A DNA stretch of 64,000 nt. Origin: Streptomyces sp. NBC_01439 (GTDB taxonomy: Bacteria > Actinomycetota > Actinomycetes > Streptomycetales > Streptomycetaceae). The DNA lies in NCBI RefSeq assembly GCF_036227605.1, contig NZ_CP109487.1, positions 6,881,501 through 6,945,500 of the forward strand. Reading direction: 5' to 3'. Below, piece after piece: positions 16,418 to 24,429 of the stretch. Within the stretch, counting starts at the first letter, position 1, and each line of letters begins with the position of its first letter. Under the pieces are notes generated by a model. The model worked only from the letters and a program-made list of their open reading frames with translations, ran no database searches and was not told where the DNA came from. The position numbers and the translations under genes were made by a program.

Positions 16418-17193
16418 CCACCCCCGACTACGTCGCCGGGCACGGACTGTTGAAGGACCGCACCGCCGTCGTCACCGCCGCCGCCGGGGCCGGGATCGGC
16501 GGAGCCACCGCCCGCCGCCTCCTGGAGGAGGGCGCCCGCATCGTCATCGGCGACGCCCACGCGCGCCGCCTGAAGGAGACCGAGGAGGCGCTCGCGGCCG
16601 AGTTCGGCGCGGACCGCGTCACTTCCCTGCCCTGCGACGTGACCGACGAGGGCCAGGTCCAGGCCCTCTTCGCGCTCGCCGAGCACACGCACGGCCGCCT
16701 CGACATCGTGGTGAACAACGCCGGCCTCGGCGGCACCGCCGCCCTCGTCGACATGACCGACACCCAGTGGTCCCGCGTCCTCGACGTCACCCTGAACGGA
16801 ACCTTCCGCTGCACCCGCGCCGCCCTGCGCGCACTCAAGTCCTCCGGCGGCGGAGTGATCGTCAACAACGCCTCCGTCATCGGCTGGCGCGCCCAGACCG
16901 GCCAGGCCCACTACGCCGCCGCCAAGGCGGGGGTGATGGCCCTGACCCGCTGTGCGGCCCTGGAGGCCGCGGAGTTCGGCGTGCGCGTCAACGCGGTCGC
17001 CCCGAGCCTGGCCATGCACCCGCACCTGGTGAAGGTCACCAGCGAGGAACTCCTGACCGAACTCACCGCCCGCGAGGCCTTCGGCCGGTACGCCGAACCC
17101 TGGGAGGTCGCCAACGTCATCGTCTTCCTGGCCAGCGCCTACTCGTCCTACATGACCGGCGAGACGGTCTCCGTCAGCAGCCAGCACGCCTAA
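16414..17193 (+). CDS. ipdF: IpdF-like SDR (steroid C/D-ring pathway)
   Basis: The 259-aa product is a short-chain dehydrogenase with cofactor motif TAAAGAGIGG (21-30), NNAG in IVVNNAGLGG, Ser in NNASVIGW and YAAAK. Sequence and neighbours match IpdF (Rv3559c in M. tuberculosis), which oxidises a hydroxylated HIP-derived CoA ester. GTG 16414 overlaps the fadE30-remnant stop. It is followed at 26 bases by kstR2 and then fadA6, so the three form one operon under operator site 1. Confidence 0.82.
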   Translation: MTTPDYVAGHGLLKDRTAVVTAAAGAGIGGATARRLLEEGARIVIGDAHARRLKETEEALAAEFGADRVTSLPCDVTDEGQVQALFALAEHTHGRLDIVVNNAGLGGTAALVDMTDTQWSRVLDVTLNGTFRCTRAALRALKSSGGGVIVNNASVIGWRAQTGQAHYAAAKAGVMALTRCAALEAAEFGVRVNAVAPSLAMHPHLVKVTSEELLTELTAREAFGRYAEPWEVANVIVFLASAYSSYMTGETVSVSSQHA

Positions 17194-17219
17194 GGGGTGT
17201 CTTGGCCGAGAATGGGCGC

Positions 17220-17858
17220 GTGCCAACGAACAAGCCGACAGTGCCGACGACCAAGAAGAAGCCGCAGGTGACGGCCTCCCCCGAACGGCGTCGTGAACTC
17301 CTCGACACCGCCGCTGAGGTCTTCGCCGCGCAGGGCTACAACGCCACCACCGTACGCAAGATCGCCGACGCCGCCGGCATGCTCGCCGGCAGCCTCTACT
17401 ACCACTTCGATTCCAAGGAATCGATGCTCGACGAGATCCTCTCGGCCTTCCTGACCGAGCTGTGGGACGGCTACGACACCGTCCTCGCCGCAGGTCTCGA
17501 CCCCAGGCAGACCATCGAGGCCCTCGTCACCGAGTCCTTCCGGGAGATCGACCGGCACCGCGCCGCCGTCGCCATCTACCAGAAGGAGTCCCGCACCCTC
17601 TCCGCACAGCCCCGCTTCCACTACCTCTCCGACTCGCAGCAGAAGTTCGAGAAGGCCTGGCTCGGCACCCTGGAGCGAGGGGTCGCGGCCAAGGTCTTCC
17701 GCGCCGACCTCGACATCCGCCTCACCTACCGCTTCGTGCGCGACACGGTGTGGGTGGCGGCCTCCTGGTACCGGCCGGGCGGCCAGCACAGCCCCGAGGA
17801 GATCGCCCGCCAGTACCTGTCGATGGTGCTGGACGGGATCGCACTGCGCCCCACCTGA
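17220..17858 (+). CDS. kstR2: TetR-family regulator, KstR2 orthologue
   Basis: The 212-aa product has a TetR DNA-binding domain at about residues 20-70 (RRRELLDTAAEVFAAQGY, TTVRKIADAAGMLAGSLYYH) and an all-helical ligand domain. The SLYYHFDSKESMLDEIL segment and the location between ipdF and fadA6 match KstR2 (Rv3557c), which represses the HIP-degradation regulon and is released by HIP-CoA. Both candidate sites in this window lie in promoters of pathway genes. GTG 17220 is preceded by a lysine-rich tail-like N-terminus (PTTKKKPQ). Confidence 0.85.
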   Translation: MPTNKPTVPTTKKKPQVTASPERRRELLDTAAEVFAAQGYNATTVRKIADAAGMLAGSLYYHFDSKESMLDEILSAFLTELWDGYDTVLAAGLDPRQTIEALVTESFREIDRHRAAVAIYQKESRTLSAQPRFHYLSDSQQKFEKAWLGTLERGVAAKVFRADLDIRLTYRFVRDTVWVAASWYRPGGQHSPEEIARQYLSMVLDGIALRPT

Positions 17859-17885
17859 ACCGACCCGACCGTCTGAGGAGACCCG

Positions 17886-19043
17886 ATGCCCGAGGCCTAC
17901 GTAGTCGATGCGGTACGCACCCCCGTGGGACGGCGGAACGGCGGCCTGTCCACCGTCCACCCGGCCGACCTCGGCGCACACGTCCTGAAGGCACTGATCG
18001 AGCGGTCCGGGGTGGACCCGGCCGCCGTGGAGGACGTGGTGTTCGGCTGCCTCGACACGGTGGGGCCGCAGGCCGGGGACATCGCCCGGACGGCCTGGCT
18101 GGCGGCCGGCCTGCCCGAGGAGGTGCCCGGGGTCACCGTCGACCGCCAGTGCGGGTCCTCGCAGCAGGCCGTGCACTTCGCGGCGCAGGGCGTCCTGTCC
18201 GGCACCCAGGACCTGGTGGTCGCGGGCGGCACCCAGAACATGTCGATGATCCCGATCGCCTTCGCCTCGCGGCAGGCGGCGGAGCCGCTCGGCCTCACCG
18301 AGGGGCCCTACGCGGGCTCGGCGGGCTGGCGGGCCCGGTACGGGGACGCCCCGGTGAACCAGTTCCACGGCGCCCAGCTGATCGCGCAGAAGTGGGGGAT
18401 CTCCCGGCAGGACATGGAGGAGTTCGCCCTGCGCTCCCACCGGCGGGCGGTCCGGGCCATCGACGAGGGCCGCTTCGCGCGCGAGACGGTGGCGTACGGG
18501 GAGGTGCGCGTGGACGAGGGCCCGCGCCGGGACACCACCCTGGAGAAGATGGCCACCCTGAAGCCGGTGGTCGAGGGCGGCACCATCACGGCGGCCGTCT
18601 CCTCCCAGGTCTCGGACGGGGCGGCGGCCATGCTGATCGCCTCCGAGCGGGCGGTACGGGAACACGGCCTGCGGCCGCGCGCCCGCATCCACCACCTCTC
18701 CGTACGGGGCGAGGACCCCATCCGCATGCTGTCCGCGCCGATCCCCGCCACGGCGTACGCGTTGAAGAAGACCGGCATGTCGCTGGCCGACATCGACCTC
18801 GTGGAGATCAACGAGGCGTTCGCCCCGGTGGTGTTGGCCTGGCTGAAGGAGACCGGGGCCGACCCGGAGCGGGTCAACGTCAACGGCGGCGCGATCGCGC
18901 TCGGCCACCCGCTGGGGGCGACCGGGGTGAAGCTGATGACCACCCTCCTGCACGAACTGGAACGCACCGGCGGCCGCTTCGGCCTCCAGACGATGTGCGA
19001 GGGCGGCGGCCAGGCCAACGTGACGATCATCGAGCGGCTGTAG
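17886..19043 (+). CDS. fadA6: acetyl-CoA acetyltransferase FadA6
   Basis: The 385-aa product is a degradative thiolase. The acyl-accepting cysteine is C89 (VDRQCGSSQQ); the base is in GGAIALGHPLGATG and the second cysteine in LQTMCEGGGQAN near the C-terminus. FadA6 (Rv3556c) performs thiolysis of the chain left after ring C opening. It follows kstR2 by 27 bases with GAGGAG before the ATG. It ends the operon; a 460-bp gap with a hairpin separates it from cspA. Confidence 0.88.
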   Translation: MPEAYVVDAVRTPVGRRNGGLSTVHPADLGAHVLKALIERSGVDPAAVEDVVFGCLDTVGPQAGDIARTAWLAAGLPEEVPGVTVDRQCGSSQQAVHFAAQGVLSGTQDLVVAGGTQNMSMIPIAFASRQAAEPLGLTEGPYAGSAGWRARYGDAPVNQFHGAQLIAQKWGISRQDMEEFALRSHRRAVRAIDEGRFARETVAYGEVRVDEGPRRDTTLEKMATLKPVVEGGTITAAVSSQVSDGAAAMLIASERAVREHGLRPRARIHHLSVRGEDPIRMLSAPIPATAYALKKTGMSLADIDLVEINEAFAPVVLAWLKETGADPERVNVNGGAIALGHPLGATGVKLMTTLLHELERTGGRFGLQTMCEGGGQANVTIIERL

Positions 19044-19413
19044 CCGCCCGGCGCCGGGCCTCGTCCCGCATGGCGGGCTTGCCCTCCACCTCGAACCGCA
19101 CGGCGTCCACGCGGTTCGCGCCGGCCGTGACCGCGCCCTCACCCGCCGGCTCGGCCCGACCCGTAGGGGTGAATCTTTTCGCCGAGGGCGGAGACGGCCC
19201 GGCGGGCCGGGGCGGGTGTACGGAGGGCCCGGGAGCGGCCACGACCCAAGGGGGACGGGGGCTCCGGCCCGCTGACCGCCCCGCCGGGCCCGTCGGTACA
19301 CCGCAGGTCGGCGGGGTGGAGGGCGCAGGTCACACTCCTCGCCCCGGGACTCCCCGCAGCGAGGTGTGCTAGCTTAGAGCTCGTTGCAGTTGTGGTACCC
19401 ATGAACTTTATGT
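19044..19413. other. gene-free interval between fadA6 and the cspA leader
   Basis: The interval holds no convincing gene. A minus-strand frame (19027-19242) overlaps the end of fadA6 and resembles nothing I know. The right end becomes AT-richer around 19370-19413 (CTAGCTTAGAGC, TTGCAG, TTTATG), which is likely the cspA promoter. Confidence 0.5.
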
Positions 19414-19453
19414 GCGCCTGACGGGAATGCTCCGCAGGCGCTTTTATTGTTTT
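19414..19453 (+). promoter_or_regulatory. hairpin with U-tract in the cspA leader
   Basis: GCGCCTG (19414-19420) pairs with CAGGCGC (19435-19441), followed immediately by TTTTATTGTTTT. A factor-independent terminator of this textbook form is rare in Streptomyces. It stands 50 bases before the cspA ATG, so it is either an attenuator in the cold-shock leader or the terminator of the upstream operon. Confidence 0.6.
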
Positions 19454-19502
19454 GCCGGAATCTCCGGATGGGGCCCTTTGCCGCCTATTCAGGAGATTTA
19501 AA

Positions 19503-19706
19503 ATGGCACTTGGCACCGTGAAGTGGTTCAACTCGGAAAAGGGCTTCGGCTTCATCGAGCAGGACGGTGGCGGCCCGGACGTCTTCGCCCACTACTCGAA
19601 CATCGCCACCCAGGGCTTCCGTGAGCTCCAGGAGGGCCAGCGCGTGTCCTTCGACGTCACCCAGGGCCAGAAGGGCCCCCAGGCGGAGAACATCATCCCC
19701 GCCTAA
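19503..19706 (+). CDS. cold-shock protein CspA-type
   Basis: The 67-aa product is a full cold-shock domain with both RNA-binding motifs: [10 protein letters not shown] (RNP1) and VFAHYS (RNP2-like). It binds single-stranded RNA as a chaperone. ATG 19503 has AGGAGA seven bases upstream. A DEAD-box helicase gene follows, a common pairing that lets both proteins unfold RNA at low temperature. Confidence 0.95.
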   Translation: MALGTVKWFNSEKGFGFIEQDGGGPDVFAHYSNIATQGFRELQEGQRVSFDVTQGQKGPQAENIIPA

Positions 19707-19718
19707 GTTCTTCAGCAT

Positions 19719-19752
19719 GCCGGGGTCCGCACCGCGAGGTGCGGGCCCCGGC
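19719..19752 (+). terminator. hairpin between cspA and the helicase gene
   Basis: A 15-bp stem (GCCGGGGTCCGCACC with its complement, one wobble) closes on a GCGA loop 12 bases after the cspA stop. It probably ends most cspA transcripts, leaving limited readthrough into the helicase gene. Confidence 0.75.
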
Positions 19753-19807
19753 TTGTCTGCTGTTTCGACCTTTGTTTTACCTGCCGGTTTCAGGAGGGCT
19801 TTCTCGC

Positions 19808-21490
19808 ATGACCAGCTCCAGCTCCGCACGACCCAGCCGCCGCCCCACCCGGGGTCGAGGTGCGGCCCAGGGGCGTCCGAAGTCTGGCGCGGGACGGCAG
19901 AAGTCCGCGCCCGTCGCCCGGCCCCAGGAATTCACCATGCCCGAGCCGATCGCCCCGGCGCTGCCGCCGGTCGAGTCGTTCGGCGACATGGACATGCCCG
20001 AGGCGCTGCTGAAGACCCTCGCCGCCCAGGGTGTCACGGAGCCGTTCCCGATCCAGGCGGCGACGCTCCCGAACTCCCTCGCCGGCCGTGACCTGCTCGG
20101 CCGCGGCCGCACCGGCTCCGGCAAGACGCTGGCCTTCGGCCTGGCCCTGCTGGCCCGTACCGCCGGCCGCCGCGCGCAGCCGAAGGCACCGCTCGCGCTG
20201 GTCCTCGTACCGACCCGTGAGCTCGCGCAGCAGGTCACCGACGCCCTGGCCCCGTACGCCACGGCCGTCAACCTGCGCATCGCGACCGTCGTCGGTGGCA
20301 TGTCGATCAACCGGCAGTCGGGCGCCCTGCGCCGCGGCGCCGAGGTGCTCGTCGCCACCCCCGGCCGCCTGAAGGACCTCATCGACCGCGGTGACGCCGA
20401 CCTCTCGCAGGTCTCCATCACCGTCCTCGACGAGGCCGACCAAATGACCGACATGGGCTTCATGCCGCAGGTCACGGCGCTGCTCAAGCAGGTCGAGCCC
20501 GGCGGCCAGCGGATGCTGTTCTCGGCGACGCTGGACAAGAACATCGACAAGCTCGTCAAGATGTTCCTGACCGACCCGGTCGGCCACTCCGTCGACCCGT
20601 CGGCCGGTGCGGTTACCACCATGGAGCACCACGTCCTGTACGTCATGGACGAGACCGACAAGAAGGCCGTGGCGACGCGCATAGCCGCTCGCGACGGCCG
20701 GGTGATCATGTTCGTCGACACCAAGCGCGGGGTCGACCGCATGGTCAAGAAGCTCCTCGCCGACGGCGTGCGCGCCTCCGGCCTGCACGGCGGCCGCTCC
20801 CAGCCGCAGCGCAATCGCACCCTCGACTGGTTCAAGACGGGCGAGGTCACCGCGCTGGTCGCCACGAACGTCGCGGCGCGCGGCATCCACATCGACGACC
20901 TCGACCTCGTCGTCAACGTGGACCCGCCCACCGACCACAAGGACTACCTGCACCGCGGCGGCCGTACCGCCCGTGCCGGCGAGTCCGGCAGCGTGGTCAC
21001 CCTGGTCCTCCCCGACCAGAAGCGGGACATGAGCCGTCTGATGTCGGACGCCGGTATCTCCCCGCGCACCGCGCAGATCAAGTCCTCCGACGAGGAACTG
21101 GCCCGGCTGACCGGCGCCAAGGAGCCCTCGGGCATCCCGGTCGTGCTGGAGGTTCCGCAGCCGACCGCGCCCAAGCCGCGCACCGGCTCCGGTTCGGGCT
21201 CCGGCTCGCGCCGCCGCTCGGGCGGCGGTCCGCGCACCGGTTCCGCCACGGGCGGCGCTCCGGCGGCCGGCGGTCGCGGCCGTCGTTCCGGTGGGGGCGC
21301 CTCCGGGCAGGCCCCGGCGGCCTCCGGTTCGGGCCAGGCCCGGCGCGGCGGCCAGGGCGGCGCGGCGGCCGGTGGCTCCGGCGAGCGCAGCCGGCGCACC
21401 GGTGGCGGTGCCCCCTCCGGCGGTGCGGCCGCGGCCTCGGCGCGCAGCCGCGTCGGAACGGGCGGCCAGGGCCGCCGCCGGTCGGTCTGA
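19808..21490 (+). CDS. DEAD-box RNA helicase
   Basis: The 560-aa product has the full motif set: Q-motif PFPIQAATLP, motif I GRTGSGKT, Ia PTRELAQQ, II DEAD, III SAT, IV MFVDTK, V TNVAARGIHI, VI HRGGRTARAGESG. The core covers about residues 60-430. The last 110 residues are a Gly/Ser/Arg/Ala-rich tail (for example RTGSGSGSGSRRRSGGG) expected to be disordered and RNA-binding. It unwinds RNA in ribosome assembly or mRNA turnover. AGGAGG precedes ATG 19808; the location after cspA suggests a cold-shock role. Confidence 0.95.
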   Translation: MTSSSSARPSRRPTRGRGAAQGRPKSGAGRQKSAPVARPQEFTMPEPIAPALPPVESFGDMDMPEALLKTLAAQGVTEPFPIQAATLPNSLAGRDLLGRGRTGSGKTLAFGLALLARTAGRRAQPKAPLALVLVPTRELAQQVTDALAPYATAVNLRIATVVGGMSINRQSGALRRGAEVLVATPGRLKDLIDRGDADLSQVSITVLDEADQMTDMGFMPQVTALLKQVEPGGQRMLFSATLDKNIDKLVKMFLTDPVGHSVDPSAGAVTTMEHHVLYVMDETDKKAVATRIAARDGRVIMFVDTKRGVDRMVKKLLADGVRASGLHGGRSQPQRNRTLDWFKTGEVTALVATNVAARGIHIDDLDLVVNVDPPTDHKDYLHRGGRTARAGESGSVVTLVLPDQKRDMSRLMSDAGISPRTAQIKSSDEELARLTGAKEPSGIPVVLEVPQPTAPKPRTGSGSGSGSRRRSGGGPRTGSATGGAPAAGGRGRRSGGGASGQAPAASGSGQARRGGQGGAAAGGSGERSRRTGGGAPSGGAAAASARSRVGTGGQGRRRSV

Positions 21491-21504
21491 CCGCACACGG
21501 TGAC

Positions 21505-21545
21505 CACTACGCCGGGCAGTGCTTCACGCACTGCCCGGCGTAGTG
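21505..21545. terminator. strong bidirectional terminator
   Basis: A perfect 18-bp stem (CACTACGCCGGGCAGTGC and its complement) with a TTCAC loop lies between the convergent helicase and phosphatase genes. Confidence 0.9.
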
Positions 21546-21587
21546 CTGTCCCGCCCCGCCCCGTTCGCTCTGCCCGCCCCGCCTCCG

Positions 21588-22529
21588 TCAGCGGACCATC
21601 TTGTCCTGGAGCTTCGCCAGCGTCCGCAGATCCAGGCCGAGGCCCTGGGTCAGGTAGCCGTAGAAGCTCCCGTAGTCCGCTTCCAGTTGCGCCGTGGCCG
21701 AGTCCAGGTAGTCCTGGCGGACCTCCTGGAGCGGGATCAGCAGGTCCGGGTTCTGCATCCGGCCCGACTGCTTGAGGCCCGCCCGCACCCGGGCGTCGTA
21801 GGCGGCGCGGAAGGCGTTCGAAGCCAGGTAGTCGCGCTCCGCGGTGTCCTCGGGGACGGCGAGGGCGCGCAGCAGGACGTAACTCATCCAGCCGGTCCGG
21901 TCCTTGCCGGACGTGCAGTGGTACAGGACCGGGCCCTGCCGGCCGTCGGCGATCTCCCGCAGGGTCGCCGCGAACTGCGCCCGGTTCTCGGGGCTGCTCA
22001 CGAAGGTGCGGTAGATGTCGCGCATGTAGGCCTCGGCTCGGCCACCGCCGAGCATCTGCTCCTGGACGACGGGATCGCCGCTGCCGATCGCGCCGACGAG
22101 GGTTCCGTAGAGGCCGAGGTCACTGACGGGGCGCGAAGTGGGGGAGAGCCCGGTGGGCAGCCGGTCGGCGCCGTCGTACTGGAGCTCCATCGGGATGCGG
22201 AAATCGACGACCTTCGTGAGGCCGAGACCGGAGACGGTGGTGACGTCGGCGTCGGTCAGCTTGCTCAGTGCGTCGGAGCGGTAGACCAGTCCCTGGCGGA
22301 CCTGGCCGCCGGTCCACGAGCGGTAGCCGCCGATGTCCCGGAGGTTGACGGCGCCCTGGAGGGGGATCTGGCGAATCGTTTCGGCCTGCTGCTGCAGGTG
22401 GTGCTGGTGGTGCCGGGCACTGACCCCGGCTCCGGGCGCCGCCGACGCGTACGCGGCGGCGGGCAGGGTTCCGACGGCGAGGGCGGCGGCGGTCGCCGCG
22501 GTCACCAGGCGGATGCGGGCACGGCTCAT
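21588..22529 (-). CDS. secreted tyrosine-protein phosphatase (DSP/Y_phosphatase3 type)
   Basis: The 313-aa product has a Sec signal peptide (cleavage near AYASA, about residue 29) and a phosphatase domain with the P-loop HCTSGKDRTG, nucleophile C205. The RDIGGYRS segment near residue 65 is typical of the bacterial family that includes MptpB and LipA-type phosphatases, which act on phosphotyrosine and phosphoinositides. It starts 30 bases after the ipdC stop with AGGAGTCG upstream, so it probably rides on the HIP operon transcript. Its substrate outside the cell is unknown. Confidence 0.88.
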   Translation of the reverse strand: MSRARIRLVTAATAAALAVGTLPAAAYASAAPGAGVSARHHQHHLQQQAETIRQIPLQGAVNLRDIGGYRSWTGGQVRQGLVYRSDALSKLTDADVTTVSGLGLTKVVDFRIPMELQYDGADRLPTGLSPTSRPVSDLGLYGTLVGAIGSGDPVVQEQMLGGGRAEAYMRDIYRTFVSSPENRAQFAATLREIADGRQGPVLYHCTSGKDRTGWMSYVLLRALAVPEDTAERDYLASNAFRAAYDARVRAGLKQSGRMQNPDLLIPLQEVRQDYLDSATAQLEADYGSFYGYLTQGLGLDLRTLAKLQDKMVR

Positions 22530-22559
22530 GGGGGCGACTCCTGTGACGGAGAAGGGGGA

Positions 22560-23642
22560 TCACCCTGGTGGTGGCAGGGTGCGGAGCGAGTGCAGTGCTT
22601 CGAGTGATTCCAGTGCCTGTTGTGCTTCGGCCATGACGCGGGATACGAGCTCCGCACAGGACGGAAGATCGTCGATCACCCCCGCGACCTGGCCCGATGC
22701 CATGACGCCGAGGTCCGTACGGCCCTCGACCATGGACGCCTTGAGGAGCATCGGGGTGTTCGCGGCGAGCAGGACCTGGCTCCAGGACAGGTCCTTGCCG
22801 TGTTTCATCGCGAGGCCGTCGCGGACCATCTGCGGCCAGCTCAGCCCGGACAGCTTCCGGAAGGCGGCCGCGTGCCGCACCGCCCGGACCAGCGCCCGGG
22901 TACGGCCCGCCCGTTCCAGGGCATCGACCAGCTCCGTACGGAGCATGCGGTGCGGCAACCCGTCGACGGCCGTGGTGACGGTGACGTCCTTGACCGTGGC
23001 CTTCAGGTACTCGGCCTTCACGACGTCCGGAACGGTGGAGTCGGAGGTCAGCAGGAACCGGGTGCCCATGGCGATGCCCGCGGCCCCGTACGACAGCGCC
23101 GCGACCAGGCCGCGCCCGTCGCTGAAGCCGCCGGCCGCGATCACCGGGATGTCCACGGCGTCCACGACCTGCGGCAACAGCACCGTCGTGGCCACGTCAC
23201 CCGTGTGACCGCCGCCCTCGCCGCCCTGCACGATCACCGCGTCGGCGCCCCACGCGGCCACCTTCTCGGCGTGCCGCCGGGCCCCGATCGACGGGATGAC
23301 GACCACGCCCGCGTCCTTGAGCCGCCCGATCAGCTCCTTGGAGGGCGCCAACGCGAACGAGGCGACCCGCACCCCCTCGTCGATGATCAGTTGGGCGCGC
23401 TCGGCCGCGTCTGTGGCGTCGGCCCGCAGATTGACCCCGAAGGGGGTCCCGTCCGGGATGCGGGACGTGACCTCGCGGACCGCCGAACGCAGCTGGTCCA
23501 GCGTCATCGTGGCCGAGGCCAGGATGCCCAGTGCCCCCGCGTTGGCCGCGCCCGACACCAGGCGGGGTCCGGCGACCCAGCCCATGCCCGTCTGCACGAC
23601 GGGGTGTTCGACGCCGACCAGCGCGGTGAAGGCCGTCTCCAT
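22560..23642 (-). CDS. ipdC: IpdC, flavin-dependent enoyl-CoA reductase of the NMO fold
   Basis: The 360-aa product has the nitronate-monooxygenase/2-nitropropane-dioxygenase TIM-barrel pattern: HPVVQTGMGWVAGPRLVSG at the N-terminus, VIVQGGEGGGHTGD (phosphate/flavin binding) near residue 137, and VIAAGGFSDGRGL. In steroid degraders the enzyme at this place is IpdC (Rv3553), which acts on a HIP-derived CoA ester. It follows ipdB by 4 bases and ends 30 bases before the phosphatase gene. Confidence 0.85.
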   Translation of the reverse strand: METAFTALVGVEHPVVQTGMGWVAGPRLVSGAANAGALGILASATMTLDQLRSAVREVTSRIPDGTPFGVNLRADATDAAERAQLIIDEGVRVASFALAPSKELIGRLKDAGVVVIPSIGARRHAEKVAAWGADAVIVQGGEGGGHTGDVATTVLLPQVVDAVDIPVIAAGGFSDGRGLVAALSYGAAGIAMGTRFLLTSDSTVPDVVKAEYLKATVKDVTVTTAVDGLPHRMLRTELVDALERAGRTRALVRAVRHAAAFRKLSGLSWPQMVRDGLAMKHGKDLSWSQVLLAANTPMLLKASMVEGRTDLGVMASGQVAGVIDDLPSCAELVSRVMAEAQQALESLEALHSLRTLPPPG

Positions 23643-23646
23643 CGGA

Positions 23647-24429
23647 TCAGCCCCGCACTTCGCGGTCGCGCAGCCCCGCGGGGTCGATCACCTCGCGGAT
23701 CAGCCGCAGCTCGTCGGGGGTCGGCTCCCGCGTGTACGGGACCTCCTCGGCGACGGTCAGCTCGAACCCGGTGGCCGCCCGGACCTCCCCGACGGTGACC
23801 CCGGGGTGCACGGAGACCAGCCGCATCGCGTGGCAGGGGCCGCCGAAGTCGAAGACGCCGAGATCACTGACCACCCGGGGAAGGTGGTGGAAGCGGGTCA
23901 CTCCCGCCGCCTCCGCGCGGTCGTAACCGACGCCGCTGACCATGTCCACGCGCTCGACGAAGACCCGGGTGGAGTGCTTGGGGATCCAATAGCTCACCGG
24001 ATTGTTCAGGGTGTTGACGGGAGCACCGCGCACCCCGAGGAGCTGGCGCGCCGGCCGCTCCCAGTCGCCGATGCAGGAGATGTTCTGGTTGCCGAAGCGG
24101 TCGATCTGGCTGGCGCCCATCATCACGTGCCGCCGGCCACCGGTGACCATGGTCAGGTGGCGCCGGTACGGGAGCCAACCCTCGGCCGTGCCGTCCAGCC
24201 CGACGAGCAGCGCCTCGCCGTCGGTCAGCAGCAGGTCGGGGGAGAAGGTCCGCTTCGCGAGCCGGGCCCCGAAGGAAGGGATCAGGCCCATCGGGCTGGC
24301 GAGCACCTCGCCGTTGTCGCGCCAGGCCTCGGCGCAGGCGATCACGCAGTACTCGGCGCGCGTGACGGTCGCGGTGGTCGGTGTGCTGGCCGGTGTGCTG
24401 GCCGGTGTGCTGGCCGGTGTCGTGGTCAC
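23647..24429 (-). CDS. ipdB: IpdB, beta subunit of the COCHEA-CoA hydrolase
   Basis: The 260-aa product is a class I CoA-transferase-type beta subunit. Visible features are the GLIPSFGARLA turn, MMGASQIDRFGNQNIS and FGGPCHAMRLVSVHPGVT. In the IpdAB complex this fold hydrolyses the C ring of the HIP-derived CoA ester instead of moving CoA. The start is GTG 24429, overlapping the ipdA stop by 4 bases. The first 20 residues are an unusual Thr/Pro/Ala/Ser repeat (TPAS units), encoded by four near-identical 12-bp repeats. Confidence 0.87.
   Translation of the reverse strand: MTTTPASTPASTPASTPTTATVTRAEYCVIACAEAWRDNGEVLASPMGLIPSFGARLAKRTFSPDLLLTDGEALLVGLDGTAEGWLPYRRHLTMVTGGRRHVMMGASQIDRFGNQNISCIGDWERPARQLLGVRGAPVNTLNNPVSYWIPKHSTRVFVERVDMVSGVGYDRAEAAGVTRFHHLPRVVSDLGVFDFGGPCHAMRLVSVHPGVTVGEVRAATGFELTVAEEVPYTREPTPDELRLIREVIDPAGLRDREVRG

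Noticed and set aside
19027..19242. A 71-codon minus-strand frame at the end of fadA6
   Set aside because: It overlaps the fadA6 coding end, has no ribosome site and shows no known family.
24360..24420. The 12-bp GGTGTGCTGGCC-type repeats at the ipdB start as a regulatory array
   Set aside because: They are in frame and code the TPAS repeats of the IpdB N-terminus. They are therefore treated as coding slippage.
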